From positions 1 through 37,720 of the forward strand of contig JAEZIX010000080.1 of NCBI GenBank assembly GCA_023415935.1: DNA of 37,720 nt. The letters are read 5' to 3'. Shown piece by piece: positions 8,771 to 16,097 of this stretch. The notes under the pieces were generated by a model. The model made no database searches. It had not been told where the DNA came from and was given only the letters and a program-made list of their open reading frames with translations. Made by a program: the position numbers and the translations under genes. This stretch comes from Cyanobacteria bacterium OH_CDB_20. GTDB lineage: Bacteria; Cyanobacteriota; Vampirovibrionia; Gastranaerophilales; Gastranaerophilaceae. Each line of letters begins with the position of its first letter. Within the stretch, counting starts at the first letter, position 1.

Positions 8771-9658
8771 CTATGTCCAAAATTCTTTCCAGAATTTTCT
8801 GAAACCTCTGTTGTTAACACTATCGCCTAAATTTGTTTCGGCGTTGCTTCCGATAACATTTATTAAGTAATTATTTGCTTTACTACTTGTTTTTGTATAG
8901 TCAAGTCTTACATATTCAATGGCCTTACAAGCTTCATCAGATAAGTCAGCGGTATTACCTCTTTTTATTACATCTGCAACTTCATTCAAATGATTTTGTG
9001 CATTTTCAGCAAGAGTTACTGTTATAATAGGTGTTCTGCCTCTAACGTTTCTTGCTTCTGTTGCTACTTTTTTAACCAAGTCTACGACTTCTCTAGTTTC
9101 TGATGCTTCAGAGTTAATAACTCTTACAGTGGCTCTATGAAGATTTAATGGTAATAATGCTCTGGTTTTACTTGTATTAACGATGTCATCAAGATGAAGT
9201 TTCAAGTCATCAACTTTTGTGTAGTTTCTTGATGCGATATCTCCAAAGAATGAATTAATACCAGCCATAATATCTTCTAATGTTGAGTGTTGAGCGTTAC
9301 TTGGGTTTACTTTTTTGAAAAGCTTTTGACCTCCCCAGAAAAGTAATCCTATGACTGCTATATTTTTTATTATGCCAAACCAGCTTTTTCTTTTCTTTGG
9401 GCTTCCATCTTCACCATTAATTGGTGATGAAGAAAGTGTATTATATGTATCATTTAAAATTTCGCCTAACTGAGGGCGACCCTTAATTTCTTGAGGACCT
9501 TCTGCGACAGTTAAAGATGGAGCAACAAAATTATTATTTACCGGTGCAGCAGGAAGTGGCGATTGTTGATTTTGTGGTTGCGCCGTTTCTTGTTTTACAG
9601 GTTGTGTATATTGTGTATATGGAATTCTTTCTGCATTACCGCTTACTGCTGTTGCCAT
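8771..9658 (-). CDS. Single-pass membrane protein with Pro/Gln-rich N terminus, unknown function
   Basis: I do not recognise this 295-residue protein. Its first ~50 residues are low complexity, rich in Gln, Pro, Ala and Asn, and probably disordered. A basic patch ('SPKKRKSW', 86-93) precedes one hydrophobic helix ('GIIKNIAVIGLLFWGG', about 95-110), then 'QKLFKKVNPS'. The remaining ~180 residues are predicted soluble, mostly helical, without a known motif. There is no cleavable signal peptide, so the helix is probably an anchor. The start is well supported by GGAGG seven bases before the ATG and a promoter upstream. It is divergent from the GH13-like gene (247 bp between starts) and convergent with hisB. 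A functional link to the GH13-like enzyme is possible but only by position. Confidence 0.75.
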   Translation of the reverse strand: MATAVSGNAERIPYTQYTQPVKQETAQPQNQQSPLPAAPVNNNFVAPSLTVAEGPQEIKGRPQLGEILNDTYNTLSSSPINGEDGSPKKRKSWFGIIKNIAVIGLLFWGGQKLFKKVNPSNAQHSTLEDIMAGINSFFGDIASRNYTKVDDLKLHLDDIVNTSKTRALLPLNLHRATVRVINSEASETREVVDLVKKVATEARNVRGRTPIITVTLAENAQNHLNEVADVIKRGNTADLSDEACKAIEYVRLDYTKTSSKANNYLINVIGSNAETNLGDSVNNRGFRKFWKEFWT

Positions 9659-9681
9659 AGTACTTCCTCCAAATTTACACC

Positions 9682-9708
9682 GTTATAAAATCAGAGCAAC
9701 TTTGTCAA
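9682..9708 (-). promoter_or_regulatory. Sigma-70-type promoter for the 8771-9658 gene
   Basis: Reading the minus strand, a perfect TTGACA (9703-9708) is followed after 15 bp by TATAAC (9682-9687). The spacing is shorter than ideal. The box pair lies just upstream of the GGAGG ribosome binding site and would give a leader of about 16 nt. Confidence 0.5.
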
Positions 9709-9905
9709 TTGTCTATTTTTATATTATACGTTACATAAATTTACATTCATGGCTAATTTTTTTATTTTAAAATATGAAGTATAAGTTAAATAGCATCTTG
9801 AAAAATAGTTGTAAAGTTTTGTAAATTACGCTTTTTAAAACAACAATAATTTTGGATTAGAGGCGTTATATCACTATCTAATTTTGCATGGTAAGGAGTT
9901 TTTAA

Positions 9906-12900
9906 GTGAACATAGGAAAAGTTTCTTCAGGTAAATCTATTGCATTTGGCGGTTACCAAAAGGTTTTGGATGACAAAGGATACAATAAGTTCAAATTTTT
10001 CTATCCATATGATAGCAGTAAATACTGTTGCGAAGTTTGTTTGTATGATATCGAAAAAGAAAAGGATTCATATCCTGTAGTAGCTAAAGAACCTCGTACT
10101 AGAATTCTTCTTGATGAAAAAGGTTCATCTCCCCTTGTTAATATTGATGAAATATTTGCGCAAGTAAAAAATGATAAATTTGCGTATAGATTTGAGTTTA
10201 AAGATCGTAAAGCTGTAGAAGAAAGCCTTGCTCAAGGTAAAGATGCAAGTGAAGTTGCACCTATTTATTATGCTTTTGATCCTGGTATGGCTATAAATAC
10301 ACTAAATACTATAGATGACAGTCAAAATGGCCGCGAAGAAGCATACGAAAAAAATGATGGTAAAGGCGATGGCGTTAATAATGCTAATACAAAACCTGAT
10401 AATAAATTTAATATAGTTATAAAAGACAGAGTATCCGTAACAAAAGACGGCAAAATGCAACTTATCATGCCTGATGAATATTACCCGGGTGTAGTAAGAA
10501 GTGAAAATGGCGAATTAAAAGTAGATCAAGCATTAAGAAGTAAGGCTTTAACATCAGTAAGAACTCATATTAATAAACTTGGCGGTACTTTAAATGGTAT
10601 TATTATGAGATTACCTGAGCTTGAAAAAGAAGGCTTTACAAGAATTGTAGGAACTCCTCTTACAAAAGATACAATCTCTTCTCATTTATATTGGACTCAA
10701 AACGCATACCAAGTTGCACCTCAGCTTGGTTCTATGGGTGATTTCAGAAACTTGAATGTAGAAATGTATAAGCACGGAATGAACTGGGTTGCTGATGCTG
10801 CACTAGTTAATGAAGGCTTTGAAGGAATTCACCTTTCAAATGTTTTACGTTGGGGTAAACAATCTCCATTCTATAACTGGTTCAGAATAAACGGTTTAGA
10901 TAATGGTTCTTTAATGATGGGCGTTTTACCTCAAAATGATGAACATTCTACATACAGACTTGTAAATTCTCCTTTCACTCTTAAACAAGACGGAACTACA
11001 GAAAAAAATCAAGATTATGACCCTAAAAAGCCTACATACGTGCAAATGTATGACAAGAGAATGGCAACAGATGAACAGTTAAAATCTAAAAATTTAATTA
11101 TGACTTATGATCGTAATAATACAGATAATCCATACGATATTACTGATCATGACGATGTTGTATATCCTTATTATTTCGAAATTGATCCTAAGAAATTAGA
11201 ACTAAATATTGCTAATTACAAAAAAAGCCACGGCGATGTAACTGATTATTACTCTCCTCAAGCATTGGTTTCTTTATTGCAATTTGACTACTATAAGGTA
11301 GACAAAAAGGCAGAAGGCGGAATGGTTTCTTGGGATGGTAACGTTGATATTGCAAAATTGAATTTTGCTGAAGGCAATAAAGATCAAGAAATTACTGATA
11401 TTAAAGATATCACACCGCAAGAAAAGAAAGAAATGAAATTAGCTATTGATAGAGGCATTCTAGAAGTTCAAGATTATGCAATTCTATCAGGAAGATATTG
11501 GACAAAAACTGTTGCTGACAGTATTGTTGGCTATACAGCTCAAGTATTGGGCAAAGATGTAACTTCTCCGGAAGCTGCTAAAAATGCAATTACTAAAGCG
11601 GTTAAAGAAGGTAAATTACCTAAAGCTACCCAAGAAAAAATTTCAGATGAAGTACTAAAGAATGTATTTAGCAATTCATATAAATTGAATATATTGTCTC
11701 GTCATTCTGAAAAAGCAGATGCTTATATGGAAAGAATGTTAATGGATACTCCACTTGAAACACTTCCATTTACAAACAATCTATTAGGCGCTTTGACTTC
11801 TTCTTATATTGTTAAGAGGGCAAGAACTGAACAACAACTTGGTATGTCAAGATTCGATTTTAATAAATACAGTAAAGATAGCATTCCTGAAGAGTTCAGA
11901 GCTACATACGACAAAATGGATGCTATTTACAAAAATCAATTTACGCCTGTTGCTAAAGAAGTAATGGCACAACTTGGCTTCAAAGAAGGTCCTAACCATA
12001 AATTTAGCGCTCATGGAACATATGTTGCAAATGATATTCTTCCTGAAATTTCACAATATCTTTTTGTAAAATCATTATTCCCTGAAGCTGATGTTAGATT
12101 TAAAGCTGGCCATGTTGATTTCTCTCACGTAGATCAAGAGGCTTGCTCTTTAAATGCTCTTAGAATTTATGCTACTTCTCCAGAAGATGAAGCTAGTAAA
12201 TTGTTAAAGAGACTTTCTGAAGGCGCATCAAAAATTGGTCAAAAAGAAATACAAGAATTACTTAATGCATATTCTCCAAGAATAAGCAAAACAAGCGAAA
12301 TGTCTTATAAATTAGCAGATGCAATTGTAGATAGAACAGAATCCGGAATGGGCTGGAGAATAGATGCTGCAAAAGATATCGCATCTATCGATGCTGTAAA
12401 AGAACAAACTGATACAATGGATAAAACTTTTGAGAAAGTTATTTCATTCTGGAAAGGTTATAATTCCGCAGTTTCAAAAGTTAACCCACACGTTTATACA
12501 GCTGCAGAAATTACAGATTTACCTCAAGATCAATTATTTGGTCCAACAGGAAAAGGCAGATTTATGGGACCTGAAAATGCTGAGTTAAAATTCTTACAAG
12601 AAACAGGAATTACAACAACAGCAAACTATACATATTTCTTCTCTACATTACCAAAATTAGTTTCAGCTGCTATTGAAGATGGTGGAACACCTCCTGACAA
12701 TTTCAACTCAGTTGGTCAGTTGAAAAAAGCCTTGGTAAAAGGTTGGAATGCAAGCGCAGGTTTCTTATTCCAATTACCTCTTGATGGTGTATTACACTCT
12801 TATACATTTGTTGGCAACCACGATAAGCCAAGAATATTGCACTGTTTAGCACTTGATATGGCTTTATATAATTCTAACTTTACTAATGCTAAGCATAGAG

Positions 12901-13877
12901 AAATTGCAGCAGAAGTCCTTGGTAAAAATATTAAAGATATTAACTTTGTAGAGATCAAACCTCCTGCAATCGCAATGGGTGACGGTTTAAGAAAAGCTTT
13001 TGCTAAGGTTATTTCAGGTGATCAGCTTGTTCAAGTTAATGAAGCTATTGCAAAAATGGCAAATGGCGAATTTAAAGGCAAGAAATTTAATCCTGAAGCT
13101 TTTGGTGCTAGATCTCTTGATATTGTAATAGATGAAGTTCTTGACCAAGCAGGCTTAAAAGAAACATTATCAAGTGATAATTTAAAAGCAATAGAAGCTA
13201 AAGTTCTAAAAGTTATGCTTGAACCTGCATTTGACAAGTATTATACAATTTATAAAACTTTAATAACTCTTCCTGGCGACCCTACTGATTTTGCCGGTGA
13301 TAAAGTTGGTGTAACAGGTTATGAAACAAAAGCTAAAAACTGTTTCCAACAAAACAGAAACGTAATCAGATGGGAATGGCTTGATGATCCTCAAAGAGAT
13401 TACATTAAAAAATACTATAATGATATTAATTCAATCTTAAATCTAAGAAACAGACCAGAGTGCAGTGCTCTTAATGATGGTGTTCCAGTAGTATTACCTA
13501 ACGTTGATTCAATGGGCAAAAAAGTAAATCCTAATCAGCTTTCAATCCTTCGTTATAACGATAAGGGTTCAATGGTTGTAACAACATACGCGCCTCAAGG
13601 AGCTCCAAGAACTCCTGACCTAATGCAAAGAGAAGATTTGGCATTAGAACATATACTCATAAATTCTGCTACTGCAGACTTAAGACAAAGTGGATTAAAA
13701 GGCGGAATTACTGAAGGAACTAAATTCAAGAATGCTAACCCTTCTGATGATAATACTTATGTTGTAAGAAAATCTGAAGAAACAGGCGATTACTATATTG
13801 TAAACGAAGGTGGAGACGGAAGAATCCACATCGCTCCTGAAGACTATAATGCACTTGTTCTTTATAAAGTAGACTAA
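9906..13877 (+). CDS. Large GH13-like (alpha-amylase superfamily) enzyme with a long internal insertion
   Basis: This 1323-residue protein starts at GTG 9906, with AAGGAG seven bases upstream. No signal peptide or membrane helix is seen, so it is probably cytoplasmic. Residues ~25-100 ('NKFKFFYPYD', 'CEVCLYDIE') look like the beta-sandwich that precedes GH13 barrels. Barrel elements follow: region I-like 'MNWVADAALVNEGFEG' (292-307) then 'SPFYNWFRING'; region II 'GMGWRIDAAKD' with nucleophile Asp820; region III 'YTAAEITDLP' with acid/base Glu868; region IV 'FVGNHDKPRI' with Asp973. The C terminus resembles a beta domain. The usual His of region I (NH) is Glu here (NE). About 500 residues, mostly helical, separate regions I and II, far more than is normal. 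The triad is seen, so a retaining glycosidase or glucanotransferase acting on alpha-glucan is inferred; exact substrate is unknown. Confidence 0.78.
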   Translation: MNIGKVSSGKSIAFGGYQKVLDDKGYNKFKFFYPYDSSKYCCEVCLYDIEKEKDSYPVVAKEPRTRILLDEKGSSPLVNIDEIFAQVKNDKFAYRFEFKDRKAVEESLAQGKDASEVAPIYYAFDPGMAINTLNTIDDSQNGREEAYEKNDGKGDGVNNANTKPDNKFNIVIKDRVSVTKDGKMQLIMPDEYYPGVVRSENGELKVDQALRSKALTSVRTHINKLGGTLNGIIMRLPELEKEGFTRIVGTPLTKDTISSHLYWTQNAYQVAPQLGSMGDFRNLNVEMYKHGMNWVADAALVNEGFEGIHLSNVLRWGKQSPFYNWFRINGLDNGSLMMGVLPQNDEHSTYRLVNSPFTLKQDGTTEKNQDYDPKKPTYVQMYDKRMATDEQLKSKNLIMTYDRNNTDNPYDITDHDDVVYPYYFEIDPKKLELNIANYKKSHGDVTDYYSPQALVSLLQFDYYKVDKKAEGGMVSWDGNVDIAKLNFAEGNKDQEITDIKDITPQEKKEMKLAIDRGILEVQDYAILSGRYWTKTVADSIVGYTAQVLGKDVTSPEAAKNAITKAVKEGKLPKATQEKISDEVLKNVFSNSYKLNILSRHSEKADAYMERMLMDTPLETLPFTNNLLGALTSSYIVKRARTEQQLGMSRFDFNKYSKDSIPEEFRATYDKMDAIYKNQFTPVAKEVMAQLGFKEGPNHKFSAHGTYVANDILPEISQYLFVKSLFPEADVRFKAGHVDFSHVDQEACSLNALRIYATSPEDEASKLLKRLSEGASKIGQKEIQELLNAYSPRISKTSEMSYKLADAIVDRTESGMGWRIDAAKDIASIDAVKEQTDTMDKTFEKVISFWKGYNSAVSKVNPHVYTAAEITDLPQDQLFGPTGKGRFMGPENAELKFLQETGITTTANYTYFFSTLPKLVSAAIEDGGTPPDNFNSVGQLKKALVKGWNASAGFLFQLPLDGVLHSYTFVGNHDKPRILHCLALDMALYNSNFTNAKHREIAAEVLGKNIKDINFVEIKPPAIAMGDGLRKAFAKVISGDQLVQVNEAIAKMANGEFKGKKFNPEAFGARSLDIVIDEVLDQAGLKETLSSDNLKAIEAKVLKVMLEPAFDKYYTIYKTLITLPGDPTDFAGDKVGVTGYETKAKNCFQQNRNVIRWEWLDDPQRDYIKKYYNDINSILNLRNRPECSALNDGVPVVLPNVDSMGKKVNPNQLSILRYNDKGSMVVTTYAPQGAPRTPDLMQREDLALEHILINSATADLRQSGLKGGITEGTKFKNANPSDDNTYVVRKSEETGDYYIVNEGGDGRIHIAPEDYNALVLYKVD

Positions 13878-13946
13878 TAACTTAATTGGGTTTTAATGAA
13901 AATTCCTTTGTAGTACAATTTGTTTTGTACAGCAGGGGAATTTTTT

Positions 13947-15389
13947 ATGCTCAAAGTTCACAATTCGCTCACAAATCAAATTGAAGAGTTTAAGCCTCTA
14001 ATTGAAGGCAAAGTCAGTATGTATGTATGTGGTCCTACTGTTTATGATCATCCGCATTTAGGCCATGCAAGATGCTATATCACTTGGGATATGGTTTATC
14101 GTTACTTGAAATTTATCGGATACGATGTTACTTATTGCAGAAACATTACTGATGTTGATGATAAAATTTTGGCGAAAGCTAAAGCAGAAAATTCTACACA
14201 AGAAGAAATTTCACAAAAATACTACAAAATTTTTGTAGAAAGCATGAATAAACTAAATGTTTCTAAACCTGATATAGAACCGCTTGCAACAAAACATATA
14301 GGTGAAATGATTTCAATTGTCAAAAAACTTATAGATAACGGTTATGCTTATGAAGCTGACGGGGATGTCTATTTTAGAGTCAAAAAATTTGAAGATTACG
14401 GCAAATTAAGTAAACAACCAATTGATGATTTGGTTGCAGGAGCAAGAGTTGAAGCATCTTCTAAAAAAGAAGATGTGCTTGATTTTGCGCTATGGAAAAA
14501 AGATGAAATTGACGGGTATAAAAGTCCTTGGGGGCTCGGTAGACCTGGTTGGCATATTGAGTGCAGTGCAATGTCTAAGAAACATTTAGGAGAGCAAATT
14601 GATATCCACGCTGGCGGGGCTGATTTAATATTTCCACATCACGAGAATGAAATTGCACAATCTGAGTGCGCAAATGGTTGTAAATTCGTTAAATATTGGC
14701 TTCACAACGGTTTTGTTACCATCAATAAAGAAAAAATGTCTAAGTCATTAAAGAACTTTGTAAGTATAGATGCACTTTTGGAAAAATATGACGCAAATAC
14801 AATAAGATTTTTTATTTTGACAAATCACTATAGAATGCCTGTTGAGTTTAATGATGAGGCTTTATCAAGCGCGCAAGCCGGCTTTAAAAGGTTAAAGACA
14901 GCTGTAAATGAAGCTGTAAAACTTGTAGGTGAACCTGATATGGTTTCAAACTTAAGTTCTTGCGAAATTAATGAATTCAAAACAGCTATGGATGAAGATT
15001 TCAACACTTCAAAGGCACTTGCTGTATTGTTTGATGTTGCAGGAAGATTAAATAAGTCAATTGCTTCAAAAGATAAGTCTGAAGTGTCTAAATACCTTTT
15101 TATTTTAAATACTTTGATGAATGTTCTAGGATTTAAAGTTGAAAAAGAAGAATTATCAGAAGAAGAGCTTGCTGAAAGGCTCGATACTGTAAAAGAACAA
15201 ATGGATTTCCTTCCTGAAGAATCTCAAAGTCTTTCAGGCACTCTACTTATGAACAAAATAATTGAAATCAGAAATAACGCCCGTAAAGAAAAAAATTGGG
15301 CTATTGCTGATAAAATAAGGAATATTTTAGATTCAATAAATATTGTTCTTAAAGATTCTAAAGATTTTACATCTTGGGAAGAAAAATAA
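13947..15389 (+). CDS. cysS: Cysteinyl-tRNA synthetase
   Basis: CysRS charges tRNA-Cys. The 480-residue class I enzyme shows 'MYVCGPTVYDHPHLGHAR' with the HIGH-type signature (HLGH) and first zinc cysteine, the other zinc ligands in 'GWHIECSAMSKKHLG' and 'FPHHENEIAQSE', and the KMSKS loop in 'KEKMSKSLKNFV'. The open frame can be read from a TTG at 13920, but the family begins at the ATG at 13947, which has AGGGGAA six bases upstream. A 6-bp hairpin (GTACAA/TTGTAC, 13913-13930) precedes the ribosome binding site, but the ~70-base gap is too short for a T-box leader. A symmetrical terminator follows at 15461. Confidence 0.97.
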   Translation: MLKVHNSLTNQIEEFKPLIEGKVSMYVCGPTVYDHPHLGHARCYITWDMVYRYLKFIGYDVTYCRNITDVDDKILAKAKAENSTQEEISQKYYKIFVESMNKLNVSKPDIEPLATKHIGEMISIVKKLIDNGYAYEADGDVYFRVKKFEDYGKLSKQPIDDLVAGARVEASSKKEDVLDFALWKKDEIDGYKSPWGLGRPGWHIECSAMSKKHLGEQIDIHAGGADLIFPHHENEIAQSECANGCKFVKYWLHNGFVTINKEKMSKSLKNFVSIDALLEKYDANTIRFFILTNHYRMPVEFNDEALSSAQAGFKRLKTAVNEAVKLVGEPDMVSNLSSCEINEFKTAMDEDFNTSKALAVLFDVAGRLNKSIASKDKSEVSKYLFILNTLMNVLGFKVEKEELSEEELAERLDTVKEQMDFLPEESQSLSGTLLMNKIIEIRNNARKEKNWAIADKIRNILDSINIVLKDSKDFTSWEEK

Positions 15390-15460
15390 GGAACTTTTTT
15401 TTCACAATTAAGTCTTTTATCTTATGGATAAAATAGGTGGAGGCTTGAGGATTTAAAACT

Positions 15461-15487
15461 AAAAGAAGCCCTTAAGGGCTTCTTTTT
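15461..15487. terminator. Bidirectional terminator between cysS and the 32-residue microprotein gene
   Basis: Positions 15461-15486 form a perfect 26-bp palindrome (AAAAGAAGCCCTT/AAGGGCTTCTTTT). As RNA this gives a strong stem with a TTAA loop. T residues follow on the plus strand, and the mirror T-rich tract (TTTTAGTTTT) follows on the minus strand, so it can end transcription from both sides. Confidence 0.9.
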
Positions 15488-15523
15488 CACTCTATTAACA
15501 GAAGGTAGACCATACCTCATCTG

Positions 15524-15622
15524 CTAATGTTGTTGTGCCAACCTTTTTTCGAAAAATGTTGGTATCGCAATTAAACTTACGTAAACTGCCAATCCGAATA
15601 AAACTAATCCAAATGCTTCCAT
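15524..15622 (-). CDS. 32-residue single-helix membrane microprotein (candidate)
   Basis: A short minus-strand frame in the otherwise empty 327-bp stretch between cysS and the zinc-ribbon gene encodes 32 residues. They begin 'MEAFGLVLFGLAVYVSLIAI' and end with a charged tail containing 'FFEKRLAQQH'. The first ~24 residues form one hydrophobic helix, and the C terminus is basic. The case for it being real is context: AGGA eight bases before the ATG, a -10 box (TATAGT) and -35 box (TTTAGA) 17 bp apart just upstream, and a bidirectional terminator 37 bp downstream. The size and shape recall small subunits of membrane complexes or regulatory microproteins, but I cannot match it to a known family. 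Confidence 0.6.
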   Translation of the reverse strand: MEAFGLVLFGLAVYVSLIAIPTFFEKRLAQQH

Positions 15623-15651
15623 AACAAACGTCCTATATAATCTACACACTT

Positions 15652-15680
15652 ACTATATTCCCTGTTTCATATTTTCTAAA
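15652..15680 (-). promoter_or_regulatory. Promoter for the 32-residue microprotein gene
   Basis: On the minus strand TTTAGA (15675-15680) and TATAGT (15652-15657) are separated by exactly 17 bp. They lie about 30 bp upstream of the microprotein's start codon and give a leader that includes its AGGA ribosome binding site. Confidence 0.5.
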
Positions 15681-15685
15681 CGTTA

Positions 15686-15715
15686 TTAGAAAAAATTTAT
15701 TATTGAAGTTATAAT
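15686..15715 (+). promoter_or_regulatory. Promoter for the zinc-ribbon protein gene
   Basis: A perfect TATAAT (15710-15715) is preceded 18 bp upstream by TTAGAA (15686-15691). The ATG at 15732 lies 16 bases after the -10 box, so the leader would be very short (about 10 nt) and just include the GAGG ribosome binding site. Confidence 0.5.
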
Positions 15716-15731
15716 ATTGATTGAGGTAAAA

Positions 15732-16082
15732 ATGGATAGAATTAAGATAAAACAATTATTTTCAGGCATGTGTTGCTCTAAATGCGGGCATGATTTTGAA
15801 GACAAATCAATAAAAATATTAAGAGAAGAAGATGGACTTTTTGTAATCCAGCTTGTATGTCAGGAGTGTAAAAAATCTTTTGGTATTGCTTTTTTAGGTC
15901 TAGAATCAATCACCTTAAAAAACAATGATCACAAAGACGAAGAGTTGCAGTTGCAAATTCAAGAAGGGCCTGCGCCGATAGATTTCGATGATGTAATCGA
16001 TGCACATAAGTTTATTCGAAATCTTGACGAGGATTGGTCAAAGTATATTCCAGAGGATTTAAAAAATAAAAAGAGCCGCTAA
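15732..16082 (+). CDS. Zinc-ribbon-like protein, unknown function
   Basis: The 116-residue protein has two CxxC knuckles about 35 residues apart, 'CCSKCGHDF' and 'VCQECKKSFG', near the N terminus, which is the layout of a zinc ribbon. The C-terminal half is acidic ('DFDDVIDAHKFIRNLDEDW') and ends in a basic tail. I do not recognise a family, and a nucleic-acid or protein-binding adaptor is only a guess. A TTG at 15717 would extend the frame, but the ATG at 15732 has GAGG five bases upstream and is preferred. The last codons and stop lie inside the hairpin of a shared terminator, and the gene converges with the nucleotidase gene. Confidence 0.75.
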   Translation: MDRIKIKQLFSGMCCSKCGHDFEDKSIKILREEDGLFVIQLVCQECKKSFGIAFLGLESITLKNNDHKDEELQLQIQEGPAPIDFDDVIDAHKFIRNLDEDWSKYIPEDLKNKKSR

Positions 16083-16097
16083 AGGCTCTTTTCTTTT
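16069..16097. terminator. Bidirectional terminator overlapping the zinc-ribbon gene stop
   Basis: A 9-bp stem (AAAGAGCC-type arm at 16069-16077, partner at 16084-16092) is flanked by A-rich sequence on the left and T-rich sequence on the right, so it works on both strands. The stop codon of the zinc-ribbon gene lies in the loop, and the nucleotidase stop is at the far edge. Confidence 0.85.

Noticed and set aside
13031..13237. Minus-strand 68-codon frame inside the GH13-like gene
   Set aside because: Fully inside a gene with strong coding character, no ribosome binding site, and composition typical of antisense shadow.
13878..13946. T-box riboswitch before cysS
   Set aside because: The gap is only 69 bases, with just one 6-bp hairpin; a T-box leader needs far more sequence and its conserved bulge motif is not present.
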